Shown here piece by piece: positions 1 to 5,775 of a DNA stretch of 16,006 nt. The position numbers and the translations under genes are program-made. The number at the start of each line of letters is the position of its first letter. The first letter of the stretch is position 1. Below the pieces are notes generated by a model. That model searched no databases. It saw only the letters and a list, made by a program, of their open reading frames with translations, and was not told where the DNA came from. Origin of the DNA: JBBRMQ01 sp038230775 (lineage in GTDB: Bacteria; Acidobacteriota; Thermoanaerobaculia; Gp7-AA8); the NCBI GenBank assembly GCA_038230775.1, contig JBBRMQ010000077.1, positions 1-16,006 on the forward strand, written 5' to 3'.

Positions 1-611
1 AAGGTGTTCGTCTGCGCGTCGCCTGCGATGTAGTGATCGTGTGCGTGCTTCGCCGCCGCCTCGCGGTCGTCTGGGTGGACGATGGTGAGCCAGAAGTTGG
101 GGATCGAAAGCCATTCCTCAACGGTGTACCCGAGCATCCGCGCGACGTGATCGCTCACGAAGTTGATGCGCTGCGACGACTCATCCGGCTCGCCCCACGC
201 TTCCCACACCACGCCGGGAACATTCGACACCACGCCGATCAGGCGCTCCCGTTCGCTGGTGATCTCGCGCGCGAGGCGGTTCTGCTCGGCCAACTGCCGA
301 ACGTCGCTGCGCTCCTGCTCGCGGATGCGACGTTGTCGCAAGCTCGCGAACCATGACACGGCGACGCCGGTGATGGCGAAGAGGACGACCTGCGCCGGCT
401 GCGGAGACATCAGCCACGCCGTGAGACTCGCAGAGACGACGGTGGCCACGATCGCCGGTCCGAAGCCACACACGATCGCCGCGACGAACACGGTAACGAA
501 AAAGAGGAAGAACGGGATGCCGGCGAAGAAGGGCCGCACTGCAACCTGAATGGCGATCGCCGCGGCTGCCATCGCCACGGCTGCTGCATATCGGGCGAAG
601 GAGGTCTTCAT
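1..611 (-). CDS. Membrane-anchored PAS sensor protein, probably a histidine kinase (N-terminal part)
   Basis: The frame is open from an ATG at 611 to the window edge, giving 203 residues of a longer protein. Residues about 9-92 contain four hydrophobic stretches, including the run FFLFFVTVFVAAIVCGFG, a layout like the DUF4118/KdpD-type membrane domain. A charged, coiled-coil-like linker follows (about 92-128, with REQERSDVRQLAEQNR). A PAS fold then starts near residue 128, with VPGVVWEAWG, INFVSDHVARMLGY and the typical IVHPDDREAAAKHA. Such architecture usually ends in a histidine kinase or a cyclic-di-GMP domain, but that part lies outside the window, so the output is inferred. The gene is divergent from the MFS remnant, with 45 bp between them, and no clear ribosome binding site is seen before the ATG. 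Confidence 0.8.
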   Translation of the reverse strand, partial: MKTSFARYAAAVAMAAAAIAIQVAVRPFFAGIPFFLFFVTVFVAAIVCGFGPAIVATVVSASLTAWLMSPQPAQVVLFAITGVAVSWFASLRQRRIREQERSDVRQLAEQNRLAREITSERERLIGVVSNVPGVVWEAWGEPDESSQRINFVSDHVARMLGYTVEEWLSIPNFWLTIVHPDDREAAAKHAHDHYIAGDAQTNT

Positions 612-656
612 GCGAAGCACGGTGAGTGTAGCAGTGTGTTCGCGTACCCTTGCGGG

Positions 657-881
657 ATGAGCCCGGCAAACCACGACACGCCGTCGTACTCCTGGTACGC
701 GCTGGCGGTCCTCACAGCCGTATACGTTCTCAATTTTCTCGATCGAACGCTCATCTACATTCTCTTTACGCCGATCAAGAAGGAGATGGCGTTCAGCGAT
801 CTCCAACTGGCGCTGTTGGGCACCACGTCCTTCGTCATCTTCTACACACGTTGCTCGGCATTCCGTTCGCAGACTGCATGA
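657..881 (+). pseudogene. MFS transporter remnant (first two helices, then frameshift and truncation)
   Basis: From the ATG at 657 the frame encodes about 64 residues typical of the N terminus of a spinster-like MFS transporter: helix 1 WYALAVLTAVYVLNFLDR, with the NxxDR motif at its end, then an amphipathic stretch and helix 2 ending SFVIFY. The frame then shifts into unrelated residues and stops at 879-881. The expected continuation, TLLGIPFAD, is present in another frame from about 849; the sequence TACACACG reads correctly if one AC is removed. After IPFAD no further transporter sequence exists and the pirin gene begins. The other ten or so helices are therefore missing and the gene cannot make a transporter. 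A GTG at 636 is an alternative start. Its stop overlaps the pirin start as ATGA (878-881). Confidence 0.75.
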
Positions 882-1711
882 CCATGCGTTCGATTCGAAA
901 GCTGTACCCGGCGATCAGCGATGACATCGGCGATCTCCGGACGCAGCGGCCGCTGCCGAATGAGGAGATCGAACAGGTCGATCCGTTCCTCTTCCTGAAT
1001 CATCACGGGCCGCAGGTGTATCCGCCGCGGAACCACGGCTTGCCGTTCGGTCCGCATCCGCATCGCGGATTCGAGACGGTGACCTTCATCGTTGACGGCT
1101 CGCTGATGCATCGCGACACCGGCGGACATGAGAGTGAGATTCGCGCCGGCGGCGTCCAGTGGATGACCGCCGGCCGCGGGCTCGAGCATGCGGAGCTTTC
1201 GCCGGAGAGCTTCCTTCGCCACGGCGGGCCGCTCGAGATCCTGCAGCTGTGGGTCAACCTTCCATCGCGATTGAAGATGACCGAGCCGAACTACGTCGGT
1301 CTGCAGCAGAACGAGATCCCGAAGTTCGACAACGTGTCGTTGATCTCGGGCCACTGGAACGGACATCGCGGCCCGATCGAGTCGCTGACGGGAATCACGA
1401 TGATGACGGTGGCCTTCGACGCTGCGTATCCGCGATGGCGCGCCGACGTTCCCCTCGATCACAACATTTTCTTCTACGTGGTTCGCGGGGAGGTTCGCGT
1501 CTCCGGACAGGAGGTGCACGCGTTTCATCTCGCGGACTTCAAGCACGACGGAGACGCGATCGAAGTGCAAGCCACAGGCGACGCGCTCATTCTCTTCGGG
1601 CACGCTGCGCCGATCGGCGAGCCGGTCGTGGCGCACGGGCCGTTCGTGATGAATTCGCGCGAGGAGATCATGCAGGCAATCCGCGACTATCAGGCCGGTG
1701 CGTTCAAGTAA
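878..1711 (+). CDS. Pirin family protein (bicupin)
   Basis: This 277-residue protein matches the length of bacterial pirins. Pirins are double-cupin, iron-binding proteins; some bacterial members act as quercetin 2,3-dioxygenases and others as redox or transcription cofactors, so the substrate here is unknown. The metal ligands are visible in the N-terminal cupin: His60 and His62 in GPHPHRGFETVTF, and His104 and Glu106 in GRGLEHAELS, corresponding to the four ligands of human pirin. The C-terminal cupin (about 160-265) includes HNIFFYVVRGEVRVSG. ATG at 878 and ATG at 884 are both possible starts; neither has a Shine-Dalgarno sequence. The start overlaps the stop of the MFS remnant (ATGA), so translation may be coupled to it. 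The open frame continues upstream of the ATG through the transporter residues. The protein is very likely functional. Confidence 0.93.
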   Translation: MTMRSIRKLYPAISDDIGDLRTQRPLPNEEIEQVDPFLFLNHHGPQVYPPRNHGLPFGPHPHRGFETVTFIVDGSLMHRDTGGHESEIRAGGVQWMTAGRGLEHAELSPESFLRHGGPLEILQLWVNLPSRLKMTEPNYVGLQQNEIPKFDNVSLISGHWNGHRGPIESLTGITMMTVAFDAAYPRWRADVPLDHNIFFYVVRGEVRVSGQEVHAFHLADFKHDGDAIEVQATGDALILFGHAAPIGEPVVAHGPFVMNSREEIMQAIRDYQAGAFK

Positions 1712-1742
1712 CGCTTTGTGATGTGGTTCCACGCGCAGCGGC

Positions 1743-1856
1743 GTGATTCGCGACGAACTATCAAGTTGTCATTCCGAGCGTAGCGAGGAACCGGTGTGGA
1801 GGGAGGTTCGACGTGCCGCCCGCCCACACCGGTCCCTCGCTACGCTCGGGATGACA
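1743..1856. repeat. Palindromic repeat, copy 1 (complete hairpin)
   Basis: Arms at 1767-1799 and 1824-1856 are nearly perfect inverted copies, about 33 bp each, around a loop of about 24 bp. The outer arm contains TGTCATTCCGAGCGTAGCGA and its complement lies on the right. When such repeats are translated they give the spurious CHSERSEE peptide known from many genomes. The left flank from 1743, beginning GTGATTCGCGACGAAC, is shared with the second copy. It lies just after the pirin gene and could end its transcript, but it lacks a U tract. The rest of the gene-free stretch (1712-1742 and 1857-1916) shows nothing I can recognise. Confidence 0.85.
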
Positions 1857-1916
1857 TTCAGGGCTACTTCGCGCATGGGGCGCGGGGCGTGTGGATTCGC
1901 GCGTTGGATTGTGCAG

Positions 1917-2016
1917 GTGATTCGCGACGAACGATCAAGTTGTCATTCCGAGCGTAGCGAGGAAGCGGTGTGGGAGGGAGGTTCGACGCGCCGCCCAACC
2001 ACACCGTCGCTCGCTT
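1917..2016. repeat. Palindromic repeat, copy 2 (right arm degraded)
   Basis: This is a direct copy of the segment from 1743, identical over most of about 78 bp and including the GTGATTCGCGACGAAC flank and the TGTCATTCCGAGCGTAGCGA arm. Its right side (about 1993-2016) only loosely resembles the matching arm of copy 1 and stops at the end of the next gene, whose stop codon is at 2017-2019. Because the flank outside the palindrome is also shared, this looks like a local duplication of copy 1 or the reverse, not an independent insertion. Confidence 0.8.
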
Positions 2017-2748
2017 CTACGCGAACAACGGTTTGCCGGTGAGCGAAAGGACGGTGATCTTCATGTTCAGGCCCACGACCTTGAACAGGTCCGCGACCTC
2101 GGCCGAGATGTGCATCTTCGAGAACATGATCACCGCGAACATGTCGCCCGAGGCCAGGATGCCTCCGAAGCCGAGGACGGATTCGATCCCGTAGGGGACG
2201 ACGAATTCTTTCTGGGCCACGATGTGCGGGCTGCCGAGAGCGCGCGGAACGTGGAAAACGTTGTACGCGCTGTCCGCCTGATTGAGCAGCAGCCCCGGCT
2301 GCGGCTGCACCACGCTGCGGATCGAAAGGCCTGATTGCTTGATCAGTTGCGCGATCATCGGCGCCTGCTCGACCATCTCGACGCTGTGCAGCGGAATCGC
2401 TTTGTGTCCTTTCGATGCGCTGCGCGAGTTCCACTCCGGTTCGATTCCTTTGGTGGCCATGAGCGTCAGACAGCGCACGGCGTTCCCGTCGACGCCCGCC
2501 GGCATCATCGCGGTGGCAAACGCTCGCGACTCCGGATCGAGGTCGCGGTAGAGATGGGTCTTGAAAAAGCGGACCAGCGCGCACGCGGGCTGGCCGTCGT
2601 CATCGACCAGCTCGTCGTGGAAAAAATCGACGATTCTCTGTGTGCCCTCGGCGAACGTGGCCGGGTCATCGTCCATGAAGAGCGATCGCACGCGCGTGCG
2701 GCACTCCATCATGTCGTTGAACTTGAATCGCGTCAGCGGGTAGGGCAT
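2017..2748 (-). CDS. Conserved stand-alone sensor-like protein of unknown function
   Basis: This 243-residue protein has no membrane segment or signal peptide. I recognise its pattern from memory as resembling the N-terminal sensory module that precedes PAS and histidine kinase domains in cyanobacterial and related signalling proteins: an opening TRFKFNDMMECRTRVRSLF, a middle part CALVRFFKTHLYRDLDPES and CLTLMATKGIEPEWNSR, and a C-terminal segment VLGFGGILASGDMFAVIMFS followed by KMHISAEVADLFKVVGLNMK. Here the module stands alone, with no kinase attached. It is 12 bp downstream of the crotonase gene on the same strand and is probably co-transcribed with it. No ribosome binding site is clear; ATG codons slightly further in, at the MM of NDMME, would remove conserved residues. 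The ligand and role are unknown. Confidence 0.72.
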   Translation of the reverse strand: MPYPLTRFKFNDMMECRTRVRSLFMDDDPATFAEGTQRIVDFFHDELVDDDGQPACALVRFFKTHLYRDLDPESRAFATAMMPAGVDGNAVRCLTLMATKGIEPEWNSRSASKGHKAIPLHSVEMVEQAPMIAQLIKQSGLSIRSVVQPQPGLLLNQADSAYNVFHVPRALGSPHIVAQKEFVVPYGIESVLGFGGILASGDMFAVIMFSKMHISAEVADLFKVVGLNMKITVLSLTGKPLFA

Positions 2749-2760
2749 TCGGCGGGCAGT

Positions 2761-3495
2761 TTACTTGCGAATGGTGCGCTCGAGGTATGACTTGACGTGC
2801 GCGTGGGTACGCGGATCGGCCCACACTTTCGCGGCCTCGCGGTCGAGGTCGTCGCGCATCTTCGCCGCGCGGAGAAACGGCTCGCGGAGATGCGCTTTCG
2901 TCAGGCGGAAGGCGTCCGCCGGGATCGAGGCCAGACGTTCCGCCATCGCGTTGGCGCGCGTCATCAGTTGATCGGGCTCCACGATCTCGTCAACGAGACC
3001 GCGCGCTTTCGCGTCCTGCGCCGGCAGAACTTCGCCCGAAGTCGCGAGGCGGTGGGCGCGCTCGCCTGTCGCGAAGCGAAGCACCTCGATTGCGATGGCC
3101 GGAAACGGCACGCCGACCGAAAGCTCCGGCACGCCGATCGTGCCGCCGCTCATCAGACGGTAATCGGCGGTGGCGGCCATGAGGCATCCGCCGGCGATGG
3201 CGTGACCGTTGATCGCGGCGACCATCGGCCGCGGAAACGCGAGCATCGCGGTCAGCGCCTCGACGAGCGCCGGGAAGAATCGATCGATGTAGGCCGCGTC
3301 TTCATTCGTCAGGCGAATGAGATCCACTCCGGCGGAGAAGATCGATTTCGTTCCCGTGACGATCACCGCTCTGGCTTGCGACGCCTCGCGCAGTGCCGAG
3401 CTGATCGCCTGACACAACTCGACATCCATCGCGTTCGCTTTTCCGTGCGCGAGGCGCAGCGTGACGATTCCATCGGCTTCTTCGCGTTCGATCAT
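2761..3495 (-). CDS. Enoyl-CoA hydratase/isomerase family protein (crotonase fold)
   Basis: This 244-residue crotonase-fold protein acts on acyl-CoA thioesters. The oxyanion-hole segments are visible: IFSAGVDL (about residues 52-59) and GHAIAGGCLMAATADYR (97-113). The second catalytic glutamate of hydratases is present, Glu124 in GVPELSVG. The first is not: the GGCELA glutamate is replaced by Leu105 in GGCLMA. One-glutamate members with GGCL-A---DYR resemble Δ3,Δ2-enoyl-CoA isomerases, so isomerisation is more likely than hydration; this is inference. I chose the ATG at 3495 because it overlaps the methyltransferase stop as ATGA and leaves a normal N terminus. The reading frame extends 20 codons upstream, but that part is the methyltransferase tail in another frame. 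It probably forms an operon with its two neighbours. Confidence 0.88.
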   Translation of the reverse strand: MIEREEADGIVTLRLAHGKANAMDVELCQAISSALREASQARAVIVTGTKSIFSAGVDLIRLTNEDAAYIDRFFPALVEALTAMLAFPRPMVAAINGHAIAGGCLMAATADYRLMSGGTIGVPELSVGVPFPAIAIEVLRFATGERAHRLATSGEVLPAQDAKARGLVDEIVEPDQLMTRANAMAERLASIPADAFRLTKAHLREPFLRAAKMRDDLDREAAKVWADPRTHAHVKSYLERTIRK

Positions 3496-4238
3496 TCGAT
3501 CCTTCCAATCCGCATCGCGATGGGCCAGCAAACGGCACGACTCGCTTCGCCCCACGCCTTGCGGATGTCCCGCTCGAACGGCGCCGTGTCGACTCCGCGC
3601 ACGCCCGACCAGGTGTCAACGTATCCGAGAAGCTGCTCCACGATCCAGTGGGCGCGTATGAAGAGCCGCGGCGCCTGCATCTCGTGAAACGGAAAAGAGA
3701 GCGACGCATATCCGTTTTCCACCAGCCGGCGTTCCGGCGGCCAGTCGAGCGACCGATAGAAGGTCTGCACCCGTGCGTCGATGTCGTCATTCACTTCCAG
3801 AAGGTCGTAGGTTACGAGCGCGACCACTCCGCCCGTGCGGACCACGCGTCGCACCTCGCGGTAGAACCGCGGCAAATCGAACCAGTGCGCCGCCTGCGCC
3901 GCGACCGCGAGATCGACGCTCTCCGCCGCGATGCCGCTGTTCTCCGCTGGCGCCGCGCGATATTCAACGCGAGGATGGGCTGTGGCGTGCGCGATCTGTT
4001 CGGCGCTCGCATCGGTCGCGATCACGCGATCGAACCTCGCGGCGAGCGGCACCGACAATTGTCCCGATCCGCATCCGGCGTCCCACGCCGTCAACGGATG
4101 AACATCGGGGAATTGAGCGGCGAGATATTCGACCAGCTCGGGCGGATACACCGGCCGGTTCGACGCGTAACCGGGCGCGCGATCGGAGAAGTGATCCTTG
4201 AACACCAAACGATTCAACCATGGATACACTGGCGGCAT
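3492..4238 (-). CDS. Class I SAM-dependent methyltransferase
   Basis: This roughly 248-residue protein has a Methyltransf_11-type fold. The SAM-binding motif I is WDAGCGSGQLSVPLA (about residues 52-66), followed by the acidic residue at the end of strand 2 in IATDAS, and later AAQAAHWFD and a post-motif stretch VVRTGGVVALVTYD. The opening FKDHFSDRAPGYASNRPVYP is typical of this family, whose members include trans-aconitate-methyltransferase-like enzymes; the substrate cannot be read from sequence. The start is uncertain. The ATG at 4238 overlaps the ATG of the divergent dioxygenase gene, while TTG or GTG codons just before FKDHF (about 4208-4203) would give a start closer to the family norm. 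Longer frames running up to 4418 lie antisense to the dioxygenase and are not credible. The gene is coupled to the crotonase downstream by ATGA. Confidence 0.88.
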   Translation of the reverse strand: MPPVYPWLNRLVFKDHFSDRAPGYASNRPVYPPELVEYLAAQFPDVHPLTAWDAGCGSGQLSVPLAARFDRVIATDASAEQIAHATAHPRVEYRAAPAENSGIAAESVDLAVAAQAAHWFDLPRFYREVRRVVRTGGVVALVTYDLLEVNDDIDARVQTFYRSLDWPPERRLVENGYASLSFPFHEMQAPRLFIRAHWIVEQLLGYVDTWSGVRGVDTAPFERDIRKAWGEASRAVCWPIAMRIGRIE

Positions 4239-5001
4239 GAGGATGCCCGCGATCTTCTTCGGCCACGGAAACCCGATGAACGCCATCGAACGGAATCGGT
4301 ACACCGAGGCGTGGGCGGAGATCGGAGCGACGATGCCGCGACCGAAGGCAATCGTCTGCGTCTCGGCACACTGGTACTTGCCAGACACGCTTGTCACCGG
4401 CGTTGCAAAGCCGCGCACGATTCACGATTTCGGCGGCTTTCCGCGCCCGCTGTACGAGGTCCAGTATCCGGCGCCAGGCCACGTCCCGCTCGCGAAGAAA
4501 CTGTCCTCGATCCTCGGCGCCGGGCTCGATGAACAATGGGGATTCGATCACGGCACGTGGTCGGTGCTTTGTCACGTGTTTCCAGAGGCCGACATCCCGA
4601 TCGTGCAGTTGAGCATCGACGAAAACCAGCCTCCTCAATTTCACTACGACCTGGGCCGCAAACTCTCTGCACTGCGCGACGAAGGGATCCTCGTTGCGGG
4701 GAGCGGTAATCTGATCCACAACCTGCATGCGTACGCCTGGGGGCGCCATCCGGTCGAGCCCTTCGACTGGGCGCTGCGGTTCGAAGCGAAGGCGCGCGAG
4801 TTGATGCAGGCCGGCGATCATCAGCCGCTGATCGATTATGAGGAGTTAGGCCGCGACGCGATGCTGTCCGCTCCGACTCCCGACCATTACCTTCCGTTGC
4901 TCTATGTTCTGGGCGCTGCGGAGAAGGGCGAGCCGGTACGTTTTCCGGTCGAGGGCATCGACGGCGGCTCGGTGTCGATGCTCACGGTTCAGATCGGCTG
5001 A
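4237..5001 (+). CDS. ygiD: 4,5-DOPA dioxygenase extradiol-type protein (LigB superfamily, YgiD-like)
   Basis: This 254-residue protein matches Escherichia coli YgiD along its whole length in my recollection, for example TIHDFGGFP, WGFDHGTWSVL, DIPIVQLSID, GRKLSALRDEGI, HYLPLLYVLGA and the ending SVSMLTVQIG. The four metal-binding histidines of the family are present: His10 in FFGHGNP, His45 in VSAHW, His161 in NLIHNLHA and His217 in TPDHYLP. The family cleaves catechol rings such as L-DOPA in an extradiol manner; the physiological substrate in bacteria is often unknown. ATG at 4237 or ATG at 4243 is the start; a TTG at 4198 is open in frame but would run far into the methyltransferase. The 3' end overlaps the minus-strand hydroxylase gene by 20 bp. 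Confidence 0.93.
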   Translation: MRMPAIFFGHGNPMNAIERNRYTEAWAEIGATMPRPKAIVCVSAHWYLPDTLVTGVAKPRTIHDFGGFPRPLYEVQYPAPGHVPLAKKLSSILGAGLDEQWGFDHGTWSVLCHVFPEADIPIVQLSIDENQPPQFHYDLGRKLSALRDEGILVAGSGNLIHNLHAYAWGRHPVEPFDWALRFEAKARELMQAGDHQPLIDYEELGRDAMLSAPTPDHYLPLLYVLGAAEKGEPVRFPVEGIDGGSVSMLTVQIG

Positions 5002-5740
5002 CGCTGTGGAACGGAAGCGCCAGGCCGCTCGTCAGCGTCGCTTGGTCAGGGCCGGTGTACCCGGGCACTCCGATCGAGAGGGTCTCCTGCGGCACATCGA
5101 GCAGCAATGTGCCATGCACGCCGTCCCACCAGTTCAGAATGCTCGAGTAGTTCGAACGGCTGTGCGCGTTCACCTGCGAATGGTGAATGCCATGCATGCG
5201 CGGCGTCACGATCCATCGAACGAGTCGCGCCTCGGTCGATTCCGGAAGGCGCAGGTTCGAGTGATGAAACAGGATCGATGCGAACAGGATGGTCTGCCAC
5301 AGCCAGAGCGCGTTCGGCGAAGGTCGGAGTATGCCGACCTGCAAGCGACGATAGATCAGCGAAAGCAGTTGCTCGCCGAAGTGAAAGCGAAACGCCGTCG
5401 ATGCGTCCATGTCGCGATCGATGTGGTGCACGAGGTGGAAGCGCCAGAGCGCCGTCCATTCGTGATTGGCGCGATGCCACCACCAGAGCGAGTAGTCGAG
5501 CAGGATGAGGTCGGACGGCAAGTTGAGGAGCCAGCGCTTCTTCGTCGCAGGCCAGCCGGAGGGCTGGCCCCACACGGTTCCGATCAGTGCGATCGCTCCC
5601 ATCGCGATGTTTCGCGCCGCGCGAGGAAGCGTCGCGGTGGTCCGCCGGCGTAGGGGATGCCTGCGTTCGGCGTAGGTCAGGAGCGCGAATCCGCCCGCAA
5701 CCACCGCGGCGGTGACCATCGTTTGGGTGCGGCGTTTCAT
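4982..5740 (-). CDS. Sterol desaturase / fatty acid hydroxylase family protein
   Basis: This 252-residue membrane protein carries the histidine clusters of the di-iron fatty acid hydroxylase superfamily: HRANH (89-93), HLVHH (102-106), His120 in FRFHFGE, HH at 159-160 and HGIHH (183-187). Hydrophobic segments lie near residues 8-22, 45-58, 76-88 and 147-158. The family inserts hydroxyl groups or double bonds into lipids, sterols or carotenoids at the membrane using oxygen and electrons from a reductase; the substrate is not predictable. The start is the ATG at 5740, preceded by a twin-arginine-like MKRRTQT that is better read as a positively charged cap before helix 1. It is divergent from the PAS kinase, with 35 bp between starts, and tail-to-tail with the dioxygenase. 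Confidence 0.9.
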   Translation of the reverse strand: MKRRTQTMVTAAVVAGGFALLTYAERRHPLRRRTTATLPRAARNIAMGAIALIGTVWGQPSGWPATKKRWLLNLPSDLILLDYSLWWWHRANHEWTALWRFHLVHHIDRDMDASTAFRFHFGEQLLSLIYRRLQVGILRPSPNALWLWQTILFASILFHHSNLRLPESTEARLVRWIVTPRMHGIHHSQVNAHSRSNYSSILNWWDGVHGTLLLDVPQETLSIGVPGYTGPDQATLTSGLALPFHSVSRSEP

Positions 5741-5775
5741 CTTGGCGCGATTCTAGCCAAGAAATTGTCGATCCG

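Noticed and set aside
842..1732. Long open frame of about 296 codons antisense to the pirin gene
   Set aside because: High GC content keeps antisense frames open; its composition is arginine-rich and it shows no domain, while the other strand encodes a clear pirin with metal ligands.
1767..1856. Intrinsic terminator for the pirin gene
   Set aside because: The hairpin is long and stable but has no T-run after it, and it belongs to a dispersed repeat family; a role in termination is possible but unsupported.
1743..2042. Open frame of about 100 residues across the repeats, containing CHSERSEE twice
   Set aside because: It is a translation of the palindromic repeats; this peptide is a known artefact of that repeat family and there is no ribosome binding site or conserved domain.
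3648..4532. Long plus-strand frame of about 294 codons across the methyltransferase and the start of the dioxygenase
   Set aside because: It is antisense to motif I of the methyltransferase and out of frame with the dioxygenase, and it has no recognisable domain.
5737..5775. Promoter between the hydroxylase and the PAS kinase
   Set aside because: The 35-bp gap shows no -35/-10 pair with proper spacing on either strand.
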